From JBGAJN01 sp044224905 (GTDB lineage Bacteria > Verrucomicrobiota > Verrucomicrobiia > Limisphaerales > JBGAJN01): DNA of 64,000 nucleotides. Under the pieces are notes generated by a model. The model was not told the origin of the DNA. It did not search any database and saw only the letters and a list, made by a program, of their open reading frames with translations. The position numbers and the translations under genes are program-made. The stretch lies in NCBI GenBank assembly GCA_044224905.1, contig JBGAJN010000002.1, positions 930,001 through 994,000 of the forward strand, in the 5' to 3' direction. Positions 17,881 through 27,268 of the stretch are shown here, in pieces. Numbering within the stretch: position 1 is the first letter of the stretch; each line of letters starts with the position of its first letter.

Positions 17881-17899
17881 TAAGCAATGGGTGTGCCAA
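17881..17899 (-). promoter_or_regulatory. Putative sigma-54 (RpoN) promoter of the VPDGG-tagged gene
   Basis: Read on the minus strand the site is TTGGCACACCCATTGCTTA. It carries TGGCAC and TTGC separated by exactly 5 bases, matching the -24/-12 consensus at every strongly conserved position. It points toward the gene starting at 17813 and predicts a leader of about 60 bases. In other bacteria PEP-CTERM genes are known to be driven by RpoN with PrsK/PrsR, which fits, but neither regulator is in this window. Confidence 0.7.
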
Positions 17900-18438
17900 T
17901 TAGGAGTTTGTCAATTTGAGTAAAATTATGTGTGTTTGTAAAATGTTGAAATGTAGCGCTTTGTGAACATATTATTTATTAATTCTGTTTTACCTGTACG
18001 TTGTAAAGGCTGCCGCTTCTGTAAGGCCGATTGACTATTGCGCGGCTTTTGTTCTGATGCATTTTGTTGTAAGTTGTTGTGGGAAAATTACATGTGAATA
18101 AATTATCTTGATTGTAAATTTAGTTTACGTTTCAATGATAATTATTCGGTATCTTTTTCGAATTGCTTGCGGCGTTTCGACGGGGGATTGTCGAGTTCTT
18201 GGGGTTATTTTGATTGCGGTGGTTTTGGCGCGAACAAATCTTCTGGCGAGTTGTTCAGCGACGATTGGTTTAGACCGCGGTGGAGGTGCAATCCAAGATT
18301 AGTACGAGATGGTTTGGACGCCAGTTGGGAGGGTTAAGCTGAGTAAGCTAATTCTTTTGTCAAATTTGCATTGATGCGCCATCGTTGGTCGACGCGAGCG
18401 TGGCAAGTCCAAGAATTGTGAGAAGGAATCAATTCATT
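17900..18438. other. AT-rich intergenic region between the tagged-protein and giant kinase genes
   Basis: About 540 bases, visibly more AT-rich than the rest of the window (for example around 17930-18000 and 18080-18160). It should hold upstream activator sites for the sigma-54 promoter and the promoter of the divergent kinase operon. A short 64-codon open frame at 18108-18302 has no coding character. I see no other feature. Confidence 0.5.
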
Positions 18439-21400
18439 GTGGGGGCTGAACAGGAGTCAAAATCTCCAAAAACGTCAATCGATATTGGCGGTGGCGCGGC
18501 GCTGGGTTTGCCGGCGGCGGAACATCGAAGGCACGTGATGTTTCGATTGATGGCCCGATTTTCCGAGGCAGTCTCCAAGTTAGCTGCGGCGCGATTGATT
18601 GGCGACGCAACCGATGCGCTGTTTTCATGGGACGCTTTCAGCTTCGAGTATTACGATTCCGTCTCCGGAGTAGTCGAACCCGTGTTGAATGTCGATGTTG
18701 TTGACGGTCGGCGTGCGGAGGTTCCTTCGACCAATCGTGGACCGCACCCGAGTCCGATGGCTCGTCTAGTGATTGAGAAGGGGGCACAACTCGTTCTGCG
18801 CAACGGCGGTCTCGATAATTCTCCTGATGCGACGACACCGTTTGGGGATACGTCGCGACGATCGGCTTCGTTGATGTTCGTTCCGATCCGCAGCGGAGCA
18901 GTCGTTCTCGGGCTCCTTTCGGTGCAGAGTTATCGTCCGAATGCTTTTTCTTCGGCCGATCTCGAATTGTTGCAGGCAATCGCTGACTTGTGTGCCGGGG
19001 CGCTCCGCCGAATCACTGCGGAACAGGCGCTTCAGGAAAACGAAACAAGGCTCGCTCATGCCCAGGCTGTCGCGGGAGTAGGAAGTTATGAAGTCGATCT
19101 CAGGTCAGGGCGGGTTGTGTGGTCGGAGGAATTGTATCGGATTTGGGCCCGAGATCCCGAGCGTGGTCCGATGACGAGGGACGAGGTGTTCGGCGCTATG
19201 CACCCGGATGACGGCGCTCGATTGCGACCCGTTTTCGAAAGATTTGTTGCGGAAGGGGGAACATACGACGAAATGTATCGGGTTCCCGCCCGTGATGGTT
19301 CGTTCCGCCATTTTGTTTCGAAGGCCACGATCGTACGCGACGAACAAGGGCGCCCGATTCGAATCATTGGCGCAATTCAAGACGCCACTGAACGGGTGGA
19401 AACTGAGCAGGCATTGCGAGACAGCGAGAAACAGTTGGCTCACGCGCAAGCGATTGCGGAGGTGGGAAGTTACTCGTTCAATATCTTGACCGGAGTGCGC
19501 CATTGGTCTGCGGAAACCTATCGACTATGGGCTCGAAACCCCGCATTGGGGCCGATGCAACCGGATGAAGTTTTGGAAATGGTGCATCCTGACGACCGCG
19601 ATCGATTTGCCCATGCCACAAGCCGGATGCGAACGGATAGTGTGCCTTTGGAAGAGGAGTTCCGGATTCGTTGGCCCGATGGCTCAGTGCGATATCTTTT
19701 TGCCAAGTCGTCGGTAGCTTGCGATTCCACCGGCCGCCCGGCATTGATTACGGGGACGGTTCAGGACATTACGCGACGCAAATTGGACGAGCAGGCGCTG
19801 CGTGAGAACGAAGCGCGTCTCGCGGAAGCTCAGCAAATCGCGGGTGTCGGAAGTTTCGAGTTCAACCTTCAAACGGGGCAACATCATTGGTCAGCGCAGA
19901 CGTACCGAATCTGGAACCGTGATCCGGCTTTGGGCCCGATTTCCGCTGAAAAGATGTTTGAACACGTGCATGCCGACGACCGCGAGCGGTTCGCTGCTGC
20001 GGTCCAGCGTGCGATTGCGTCTGGAGAGTCGTACACGCATCAATATCGCATCCAGGGCGCTGACGGGACCGTTCGTCATTTGCTTTCTCATGGACGTGTT
20101 TCGATCGACGAACTTGGCCGGCCGACGATGCTCACTGGGACTGTGCAGGACGTCACGGAGCGACAGCGCGCGGAGAATGCGCTCCGCTTGTTTCGTACGC
20201 AAATGGACCGGATCAATGACGCCATCGAGGTGATTGATCCGGATACGGGCAAGTTCCTCGACATGAACGAGCGCGGCTGCCGGGACTTGGGTTACACCCG
20301 AGAGGAAGTTCTTACGCTAACGGTTTCCGACGTCGACCCCCGCGTTGATTTAGCTTCATTCCTGCGGAATATGGCGAAAGTTCGGGAAGTCGGCGCGATG
20401 AGTCTGGAGAGCGAGCATCGGCGCAAAGATGGTAGCATCTTTCCGGTGGAGATCACGGTGAGCTTGGTAGTATTGGATCGCGAATACTTGCTCACTGTCG
20501 TCCGTGATATCACCGAGCGTCGGCGAGCTGAAAACGTGCTGCGGGAAAGTGAGCGGATCCATTCGCTTATTTTCAACATGGCCCATGACCCGATGTGGCT
20601 GATCGAGGTGGCAGGTGTCGATCGTTACATTTTCCGGTCCATTAACGACGCGTTCGAAACGGTTACCGGCCTGACGCGTCAGCAAGTGCTCGACCGGCCG
20701 ATGGACGAATGGTTTCCACCCGGATCGTTCGAGTTGGTGAAGTCGAAGTACCGTGAGGTGATCGTCACGGGCAAGCCGGTCAAGTATGAGGAAACCACCC
20801 AGCTGCCGGCGGGGCTCCGTGTGGGAGAGATTTCGATCGTTCCCGTTTTGGATGCGGCCGGTAGGTGTATTCAACTTCTAGGCAACGCCCACGATATCAC
20901 CGAGCGGAAAAGGGCGAACGAAGCGCTGCGTGAAAGCGAAGAACGCTACCGCCTGCTCGCAGACAATTCGGATGACTTCGTTACCTTGCTAGACGTGCGG
21001 AACAAAAATGCTTACGTCAACGCCTACGTCAGTCCGGCTTACTTGCGCGTGACGGGTTGGACGATGGAAGACTTGCGGACCAAAGACTGGCGGACACGCG
21101 TTCATCCCGACGACGTTCCGGTCATCGAAAAATCCCGCGAGGCGAATCTGGCCGGTCAGTCAACAACGATTGAACAACGGGTTATCTGCCGCAATGGCTC
21201 CGTGTTTTGGGTCGAATTGCGCTGCAAGCCTTTGCTTGGCGCCGATGGTCGGGTGGAAAGATTGCTACTGATGTCGCGCGACGTGACCCGCCGCAAAGAG
21301 CTCGAAGAAGTTCTCCGCGCCAGCGAAAAGCAATATCGACTGCTGGCCGATAACACGGACGATTTCGTCTCGTTGGTCGATACGAAGGGACGTCGCCTCT

Positions 21401-23442
21401 ACGTCAGCCCGTCGTATTTCCGCGCCACAGGATGGACGCCCGAAGATCTTGAACGCGCCGATTGGCGCACGCGGGTGCACCCAGACGACGTTTCGCGGGT
21501 CGAGCAGATCAATGAGGAGAGTTTTGCCGGGAAGACGACTACGATCGAGCATCGGGTTCTGTGTCGCGACGGTTCGTGTATTTGGGTAGAGAGAAAGTAC
21601 AAGCCGATCGTAGGACCAGACGGGCAAATCCGGGAAATCCTTGGTTGGTCGCGGAACATTACTCGGCGCAAGGAAATCGAAGGTGCGTTGCGGTCCAGCG
21701 AAGAGCGCTATCGGGGCGTGGTTGAGGACCAGACTGAAATCATTTCCCGGTTCTTGGAAGACGGCACTGTCTTGTTCGCTAACGAGCCTTTTTGCCGGTT
21801 TTTTGGCAAATCTGCGGATGAAATCATTGGGCACAAATGGCACCCGCGTGCGGTGCAGGAAGACTTGCCCATTATCGAAGCGAAGCTGCGCACGTTAAGC
21901 GCGAGAGACCCGGTCGTCGTGGTGGAAAACCGCGTTTACGCGGCAGACGGGATGATTCATTGGATGCAGTTCGTGAATCGCGGATTCTTTGACGGGCAAG
22001 GGTGTCTCCGCGAAGTGCAATCCGTGGGGCGCGATATTACCGAACGTAAGCGCTTGGAAGAAGCGTTGCTCCTGGAGTCCAATCGGCTGCTGTTGGCCAC
22101 CCGTGCTGCCAAAGTGGGCATATGGGAGTGGGATCCCATTAGCAACGCCATCGTCTGGGACGAAGCGATGTATCAATTGTATGGAATTACCTCCGGGCAA
22201 TTCAAAGGAGCCTATTCGACTTGGGAATCGAGTTTGCACCCGGATGATTTCACCCGCGCGACGACGGAGTTGAAAGCCGCTGTTGCCGGAGAGCGGGAGT
22301 TCAATTCGGAATTTCGCGTCATTTGGCCTGACGGGTCGGTGCATCACATTCAGGCGAACGGAGTCGTCCTGCGTGATGCCTCGGGCAAACCTGTTCGCAT
22401 GATCGGCACGAACTGGGACGTCACCGAGCGAAATCGGAACGAAGAAGCTTTGCGTTTACAGGCCGCGATTGTGCAGCACATGTCCGACGCCATGTTGTTG
22501 ACCGATCCGCACGGCAGGATTGTGGACTGCAATCCGGCCGCCGAGCAATTGTTCGGCTATCGCCGGACGGAATTGACGGGGCAGCTTCTTTCGATCGTTT
22601 ATCGTCCGGCGGAACAGGCGGCTTTGATGGATGCGGTTCGTCTCGGTGTGTTGAAGCACGGCTATTGGCGCGGCGAATTTTCCTTCGTCCATCAGGATGG
22701 ATCCGAAGGAACGTGTGAATCCATTTGCGTTCCGCTGCGCGATGCGAAAGGGAGCCACTTGGGAACGATCAGTGTCAACCGTGACGTGACTGAGCGGCAG
22801 CGGTTGAAGCGGGAGATTTTGGAAATTGGCGATCGCGAGCGTGATCGTATTGGGCAGGACCTGCACGATGGACTTTGCCAGCAGCTCATCAGTGTGGCGT
22901 TTGCGGCAAATCAACTCACTCGACATGTGAAGGATCGGCCTGCCCAAGTGCGGGCTGTTGCCAAGGACATCGCGGAATCTCTAGATGATGCCATTACCCA
23001 TGCGCGTCAGATTGCGCGCGGGCTCTATCCGGTTAGTTTGCAGGCGGGTGGGTTGCCCACGGCACTGCAGGAGCTGGCTGCCCAGATCAGTCAGAGAACC
23101 AGTATGGTGTGCGATGTCGAAGCTGACGAAACGATTGCAATTAAAGATGCAACCGCCGCGACCCATTTGTTTCGTGTGGCCCAGGAATCCGTTAACAACG
23201 CCTTGAAACACGCCCGTGCGACGCGAATTGTGATTCGCCTCCGTCGTACGGATGAAAAACTTCAACTTTCCATCGGTGACAATGGTGTTGGCCTTCCGCA
23301 CCCAGATCGAGGTGTTGTTGGAATGGGGATGCAAATTCTCAACTACCGCGCGGGAGCTATTGGAGCTGAACTCCGCTTTGAATCGTCTCCAGAAACAGGC
23401 ACCACGGTCATCTGTTCTGCCCCAGTCACTCTGATTACATGA
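18439..23442 (+). CDS. Giant GAF/10xPAS NarX-type sensor histidine kinase
   Basis: A soluble sensor kinase of about 1667 residues with no membrane helix. Order: a GAF domain (about the first 180 residues); ten consecutive PAS/PAC units, each closing with a (D/N)(I/V/A)T(E/R)R-type motif; then HisKA_3 with the phospho-acceptor in DLHDGLCQQL (His codon at 22864) and a HATPase_c domain (ESVNNALKHA, GDNGVGLP, GMGMQILNYR). PAS units 1-3 are near copies (AQxxAxVGS openings), as are 6 and 7. GTG 18439 is chosen because AGAAGGA lies 11 bases upstream. TTG 18385 and ATG 18538 are alternatives. The LuxR-type regulator overlaps its end by 4 bases (ATGA), so the two form a two-component pair. Confidence 0.9.
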   Translation: MGAEQESKSPKTSIDIGGGAALGLPAAEHRRHVMFRLMARFSEAVSKLAAARLIGDATDALFSWDAFSFEYYDSVSGVVEPVLNVDVVDGRRAEVPSTNRGPHPSPMARLVIEKGAQLVLRNGGLDNSPDATTPFGDTSRRSASLMFVPIRSGAVVLGLLSVQSYRPNAFSSADLELLQAIADLCAGALRRITAEQALQENETRLAHAQAVAGVGSYEVDLRSGRVVWSEELYRIWARDPERGPMTRDEVFGAMHPDDGARLRPVFERFVAEGGTYDEMYRVPARDGSFRHFVSKATIVRDEQGRPIRIIGAIQDATERVETEQALRDSEKQLAHAQAIAEVGSYSFNILTGVRHWSAETYRLWARNPALGPMQPDEVLEMVHPDDRDRFAHATSRMRTDSVPLEEEFRIRWPDGSVRYLFAKSSVACDSTGRPALITGTVQDITRRKLDEQALRENEARLAEAQQIAGVGSFEFNLQTGQHHWSAQTYRIWNRDPALGPISAEKMFEHVHADDRERFAAAVQRAIASGESYTHQYRIQGADGTVRHLLSHGRVSIDELGRPTMLTGTVQDVTERQRAENALRLFRTQMDRINDAIEVIDPDTGKFLDMNERGCRDLGYTREEVLTLTVSDVDPRVDLASFLRNMAKVREVGAMSLESEHRRKDGSIFPVEITVSLVVLDREYLLTVVRDITERRRAENVLRESERIHSLIFNMAHDPMWLIEVAGVDRYIFRSINDAFETVTGLTRQQVLDRPMDEWFPPGSFELVKSKYREVIVTGKPVKYEETTQLPAGLRVGEISIVPVLDAAGRCIQLLGNAHDITERKRANEALRESEERYRLLADNSDDFVTLLDVRNKNAYVNAYVSPAYLRVTGWTMEDLRTKDWRTRVHPDDVPVIEKSREANLAGQSTTIEQRVICRNGSVFWVELRCKPLLGADGRVERLLLMSRDVTRRKELEEVLRASEKQYRLLADNTDDFVSLVDTKGRRLYVSPSYFRATGWTPEDLERADWRTRVHPDDVSRVEQINEESFAGKTTTIEHRVLCRDGSCIWVERKYKPIVGPDGQIREILGWSRNITRRKEIEGALRSSEERYRGVVEDQTEIISRFLEDGTVLFANEPFCRFFGKSADEIIGHKWHPRAVQEDLPIIEAKLRTLSARDPVVVVENRVYAADGMIHWMQFVNRGFFDGQGCLREVQSVGRDITERKRLEEALLLESNRLLLATRAAKVGIWEWDPISNAIVWDEAMYQLYGITSGQFKGAYSTWESSLHPDDFTRATTELKAAVAGEREFNSEFRVIWPDGSVHHIQANGVVLRDASGKPVRMIGTNWDVTERNRNEEALRLQAAIVQHMSDAMLLTDPHGRIVDCNPAAEQLFGYRRTELTGQLLSIVYRPAEQAALMDAVRLGVLKHGYWRGEFSFVHQDGSEGTCESICVPLRDAKGSHLGTISVNRDVTERQRLKREILEIGDRERDRIGQDLHDGLCQQLISVAFAANQLTRHVKDRPAQVRAVAKDIAESLDDAITHARQIARGLYPVSLQAGGLPTALQELAAQISQRTSMVCDVEADETIAIKDATAATHLFRVAQESVNNALKHARATRIVIRLRRTDEKLQLSIGDNGVGLPHPDRGVVGMGMQILNYRAGAIGAELRFESSPETGTTVICSAPVTLIT

Positions 23443-24146
23443 AAAAGCAAACCACGGTCAAACGCCCGGCAAAAACTACTACGATCAGCACCGTTCGAAT
23501 CATTTTGGTGGACGACCATCCCATGGTGAGGGAGCGGCTCGCCCAGGTGATCGAAGCGGAAGACGACTTGCGAGTTTGCGGAGAGGCCGAGGATCGCAAG
23601 GACGCCCTCCAACTCATTGATACTGCCAAGCCGGATCTCGCCATCATCGACCTGACTTTGAAAAACTCACATGGGCTTGAACTAATCAAAGACATCGCCG
23701 TGATGCATCCGAAGTTGAAAATGCTCGTCGTATCGTTGCATGACGAGGATCTCTACGCCGAGCGTGTTGTCCGCGCGGGCGCGAGCGGTTACATCACGAA
23801 ACAGGAGGCCACGCGGAACATCCTCTTTGCAATCCGTCGTGTCTTGGCTGGCGAAATTTACCTCGGCGAAAAAGTAACGATGAAAATCGTTTCCAAAGTC
23901 GCGGGACGTCAATCCGGTGGCACCCTTTTTCTTGACCGGTTGACCGATCGCGAGCTGGAAGTGTTTGAAAAGATCGGCGGCGGGCTGCGCACCGGGCAAA
24001 TCGCGCTCGATCTGGGTGTCAGCACGCACACCGTGGAAACGTACCGAGCCCGCATCAAAGAGAAACTTCAGATCAAAGATGGCAACGAGCTTCTTCGGCA
24101 GGCAATCCATTGGAAACGCGCCCGCACGACAGGTGTTGCCGAATAA
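23439..24146 (+). CDS. NarL/LuxR-family response regulator
   Basis: A 235-residue DNA-binding response regulator. The receiver domain (about 20-135) has the acidic pair in VDDHP, the phospho-acceptor Asp in IIDLTLKN (about D71), the Ser of VVSLHDE, and the Lys in GYITKQEA. The C-terminal LuxR helix-turn-helix (LTDRELEVFEKIGGG, then VSTHTVETYRARIKEKL) spans about 165-225. Its ATG overlaps the stop of the giant kinase, so it is the obvious partner. Target promoters are unknown; the divergent sorted-protein gene is one candidate by position only. Confidence 0.95.
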   Translation: MKKQTTVKRPAKTTTISTVRIILVDDHPMVRERLAQVIEAEDDLRVCGEAEDRKDALQLIDTAKPDLAIIDLTLKNSHGLELIKDIAVMHPKLKMLVVSLHDEDLYAERVVRAGASGYITKQEATRNILFAIRRVLAGEIYLGEKVTMKIVSKVAGRQSGGTLFLDRLTDRELEVFEKIGGGLRTGQIALDLGVSTHTVETYRARIKEKLQIKDGNELLRQAIHWKRARTTGVAE

Positions 24147-24483
24147 AAGGTCAATCAGCTCATTTGTTTGAGCGTGGTTGCACGTCGTCTGGCAGTTTTC
24201 GAAGCGAAGGTGAACGGAGAGTTTTCCATCGAGTTTTCAGTTCGCAGTTCAAAAAATGAGGCTGGCTCTGCAACTACTCAGATAACCAACAAACCAGATT
24301 TGCAGAGCCAGCCACTGTTCCTGCGCCCCGGGGATGGGCGACTTTGTAGCTGGGGACATTAAACCTCGAGTCGTGGCGCTGCGCAATCGCGTCGCCCGCC
24401 ACATCGTTGTAGTGATTTTCCACTACAAGAGCTTAATAACTCTGATGATTGCGGCCGACGACTGGAGCTATCAGCATTCGTCC
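24147..24483. other. Intergenic stretch with a 14-bp inverted repeat
   Basis: About 340 bases without a gene. GGCTGGCTCTGCAA at 24260-24273 and its exact complement at 24300-24313 could form a hairpin with a 26-base loop after the response regulator gene. No T-run follows, so terminator function is uncertain. Nothing else is recognised. Confidence 0.5.
24260..24313 (+). repeat. 14-bp perfect inverted repeat, possible 3' hairpin of the two-component operon
   Basis: Perfect arms of 14 bases around a 26-base loop, 113 bases after the regulator stop. The loop is long and there is no T-tract. It could be a processing or stability element, or the trace of a small mobile repeat. Confidence 0.55.
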
Positions 24484-24939
24484 ATGGACATAATCCATCA
24501 ACCTTTTGGCGAGTTTGGTCTGTTGGGATTGTCGACCGCACAACTCTGGGTTGTCATCATATTGGCCCAGGTTGGTGTGTTGTTGTGGTTTTCGCGGCGT
24601 ATCTCCTCATATGCCGGAATCGATCAGGCTTTTACCGCTGGCACAATCGACGCAGAACTGTCACCGGGCGACTGGGAATCTCGCACCACGGCCCAGCGCC
24701 TCCGACAACTCAAAGCGGAATCGTTCGAGCGGCTTTCCAAGTTGCCTCCGGTCTCAACCGAGCGCGTGACCCGTCACAACGGCTGGCGCACGGCGTTGAC
24801 TGTTTCCAGAGAAAACACGCCAGATGGAGCTTTGTTGATTCGCGTTGCGCCGATTGCAAAATGGGATTCGAGCAAAGGATCAAAGGGATACGCGTTTATC
24901 GTTCGCCCGGACGGCACCATCGAAGAAGCGAACGCGTAA
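24484..24939 (+). CDS. Hypothetical single-span membrane protein
   Basis: Not recognised. From ATG 24484 (MDIIHQPFGEFGLLG) it has 151 residues. One membrane helix (QLWVVIILAQVGVLLWF) near residues 18-35 is followed by a soluble domain of about 110 residues with alternating charged and hydrophobic positions, ending in YAFIVRPDGTIEEANA. An in-frame ATG at 24445 is an alternative start, and the frame is open to 24334. It is convergent with msrP. The soluble part has no motif I know. Confidence 0.55.
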   Translation: MDIIHQPFGEFGLLGLSTAQLWVVIILAQVGVLLWFSRRISSYAGIDQAFTAGTIDAELSPGDWESRTTAQRLRQLKAESFERLSKLPPVSTERVTRHNGWRTALTVSRENTPDGALLIRVAPIAKWDSSKGSKGYAFIVRPDGTIEEANA

Positions 24940-24963
24940 CTCGGTTCTTCGAGCACGCGGCAG

Positions 24964-25905
24964 TTACAACTTGTTTTTGTAAAGGTTCCCCACCTGATCC
25001 GCGTAACCGTTGAGGTATTTCGTCTTCACGCGGTCGCCTGTATCGATGATCCGCTCGGTCGCCTGGGACCAACGTGGGTGAGGAATGCTCGGGTCGACGT
25101 TCGATTCGAATGGATACTCCTGCGGTTGCAATGCCTCCCAAAAAGTCTTCGGTTGCTTGTCGGTGAACTCGATCTTCACGATCGACTTGATGCTCTTGTA
25201 GCCGTACTTCCATGGCACCACGATGCGGATTGGCGCACCGTGCTGTTTCGGCAGGGGCTTTCCGTAGATGCCCGTGGCGACCAGCGTGAGCGGGTGCATC
25301 GCTTCGTCCATGCGTAACCCTTCAAAGTACGGCCAAGGATAGCGCGTGTCGGCCATGCCCGGTGCTTGCTCCGGTCGGTTGAACGTTTCGAAGCGGATGA
25401 ACTTCGCCTCCGCTTTTGGCTTCGCCTTTTCGATCAACTTGCTGAGCGGAAAACCCGTCCACGGCACCGTCATTGCCCACGCTTCCACGCAACGGAAGCG
25501 GTATACGCGTTCTTCCAGTGGCATCGATGCTGTGAGTTCGTGCGCGTCGATCGTGAATGGTTTCTCGACCAGACCACTGATCTGAATCGGCCACGGATCA
25601 ATGACAAATTTGCCAACGAGATCCTTCACGCGCTGTTTCACCAGCGTGAACTCGTAGAAATTATTGTAGCTGCCCGCGACTTCTTCCGAGGTGAGCCGTG
25701 CGCCCTTGGCGAGTTCGAACGTAGGATTCCGCTTGGCCGGATACTTTGCAGCCTCCGCAGCATTGACGGCCCAGGGCGCTGCGAGCAAGCCGGCGCCGGT
25801 GATGCCCATTTGTTTCAGGAAGCCGCGGCGATTTTGGAACACGCTCTCAGGCGTCACGAGACGTTCGGGAATGAACCAATCCGGTCGCAGAATAATATTG
25901 GCCAT
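24964..25905 (-). CDS. msrP: Protein-methionine-sulfoxide reductase catalytic subunit MsrP
   Basis: A periplasmic molybdopterin enzyme that reduces methionine sulfoxide in envelope proteins. The 313-residue protein opens with the family's conserved IILRPDWFIPERLVTPE segment, a Tat leader (RRGFLKQMGITGAG), and the sulfite-oxidase fold. The Mo-ligand Cys lies in RFRCVEAWAMTVPWTGFPL. The C-terminal PHPRWSQATER and NGYADQVGNLYKNKL match MsrP. Its usual haem-binding membrane partner MsrQ is not adjacent: the next gene is a Gfo/Idh oxidoreductase 87 bases upstream and the downstream neighbour is an unrelated convergent gene. Confidence 0.94.
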   Translation of the reverse strand: MANIILRPDWFIPERLVTPESVFQNRRGFLKQMGITGAGLLAAPWAVNAAEAAKYPAKRNPTFELAKGARLTSEEVAGSYNNFYEFTLVKQRVKDLVGKFVIDPWPIQISGLVEKPFTIDAHELTASMPLEERVYRFRCVEAWAMTVPWTGFPLSKLIEKAKPKAEAKFIRFETFNRPEQAPGMADTRYPWPYFEGLRMDEAMHPLTLVATGIYGKPLPKQHGAPIRIVVPWKYGYKSIKSIVKIEFTDKQPKTFWEALQPQEYPFESNVDPSIPHPRWSQATERIIDTGDRVKTKYLNGYADQVGNLYKNKL

Positions 25906-25992
25906 GGCGTTAAGATGCGTAATTCGCTCCAGAAATTCACCGAAAAAATGTCAGCGAAACGGAGCGCCGGTCACGCAGACGCACGAACACTG

Positions 25993-27261
25993 TCAGAGCA
26001 CCTTTGTCTTTCCTGGCACGGGAATCTCGTAAAGCCCGGTCGCTCCCGGTTTCACTGGAGCCGCATCATTGAAACTGTTGATGTCCGGGGCAAGTGACAA
26101 AGTTGACTTCATCGCCGCGTCCCACTCGATGGATTGCCCGGAGTAGCCGGCCATCCGTCCCATGATCGCGGTGAGCGTGCTCTTCGCGCCGTAGTCCGCT
26201 TCGTTGTAAGGCAGGTTCAACCGGATCGCGCGGAAGAAATCGTCGTGCTCCTGTTGATAGGGGTTCTGCACGCGATTCGGCGGCATCTTCCACGGGCGCT
26301 TGCCGGTGATCGTGAAGATATCGCGCCCATCGATGAAGTCCGCCTCGCCCTCGGTCCCGGTAGCGTGATTGGTCACGCTCACCCACGCGCCAACGAAGCG
26401 ATGACATTCCGCATGCAGCCGCGCACCGCTGGCGTATTCGTATTCCACGGTGAAATGATCGAAGAGGTTGCCGTATTCCTTCGTGTGCTGCGTGAGGCCG
26501 CCGAAGCCTTGCACGCGGATCGGGTAACTGCCGTGAACCCAGTTCGAGATGTCGATGCCGTGAATCAAGTTGTCCACGAGGAAATCGCCCGAGAGCCAGC
26601 TGAAGTAATACCAGTTGCGGCATTGATACTCCAATTCGCTCCACTCGGGCTTGCGATCGAGTCCTGTGCGCAGCGGCGTATCGGCGTAGGAACGCGTGTA
26701 GAGCAACTTTCCGATTTGCCCGTCGTGAATCCGCTTTACTAGTTCCTTAAAACCTTCTTTGTGCCGGCGCTGAAATCCGACAGCGACCTTCAACCCTTTC
26801 TTCTTCGCTTCCTCGCCGGCGGCGAGAACGCGCCGCACGCCGGGCGCATCGACGGCCACGGGTTTTTCGAGAAACACGTGTTTGCCCTGGCGCACGGCCT
26901 CTTCGAAATGCATCGGGCGAAACGCGCACGGCGTCGCGCAAATTACCACGTCAGATGCGGCGATTGCGTGCTTGTACGCATCGAAACCAACGAACTGCCG
27001 TTCCTCGGGAACGTCAACGCGCTCTTTCTGCTGCGCCTTCAAACTCTTCAAACCCACCGCGAGCTTGTCGGCGAACAAATCCGCCATCGCGACGAGTTTC
27101 ATGTTGCTGTCCGCCGTCAACGCCTGCGCGGCGGCCCCGGCTCCGCGGCCACCGCAACCGATCAACGCGAGCTTGATCTGATCGCTCCCCGCAGCGTGGG
27201 CGAAACGTTCCGCAGAAAGGGCGGCAGCACTCGTGATCGCGGCGGTAGCGGATTTGTTCAT
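25993..27261 (-). CDS. Gfo/Idh/MocA-family oxidoreductase without a twin-arginine motif
   Basis: A 422-residue NAD(P)-dependent dehydrogenase-fold protein. The nucleotide-binding loop GCGGRGAGAA sits at about 36-45, the EKPVAVD motif with the catalytic Lys follows, and the GFO/IDH/MocA C-terminal alpha/beta domain contains a WYYFSWLSGDFLVDN segment. It closely resembles the gene at 27506-28843, including the ERFAHAAGSD stretch that is the end of a Tat leader there. Here the first residues (MNKSATAAITSAAALSAE) lack the RR motif, and an in-frame TAA 15 bases upstream rules out a longer start. Export is therefore doubtful. The sugar or cyclitol substrate is unknown. Confidence 0.88.
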   Translation of the reverse strand: MNKSATAAITSAAALSAERFAHAAGSDQIKLALIGCGGRGAGAAAQALTADSNMKLVAMADLFADKLAVGLKSLKAQQKERVDVPEERQFVGFDAYKHAIAASDVVICATPCAFRPMHFEEAVRQGKHVFLEKPVAVDAPGVRRVLAAGEEAKKKGLKVAVGFQRRHKEGFKELVKRIHDGQIGKLLYTRSYADTPLRTGLDRKPEWSELEYQCRNWYYFSWLSGDFLVDNLIHGIDISNWVHGSYPIRVQGFGGLTQHTKEYGNLFDHFTVEYEYASGARLHAECHRFVGAWVSVTNHATGTEGEADFIDGRDIFTITGKRPWKMPPNRVQNPYQQEHDDFFRAIRLNLPYNEADYGAKSTLTAIMGRMAGYSGQSIEWDAAMKSTLSLAPDINSFNDAAPVKPGATGLYEIPVPGKTKVL

Positions 27262-27268
27262 GATTCGG

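Noticed and set aside
18108..18302. A 64-codon plus-strand ORF in the AT-rich gap
   Set aside because: No ribosome binding site, no family resemblance, and composition like the surrounding non-coding DNA.
19000..22800. Repeated DNA in the kinase gene as a CRISPR-like or other array
   Set aside because: The periodicity (about 370-390 bases) reflects homologous PAS/PAC domains in one open frame, not short repeats with spacers.
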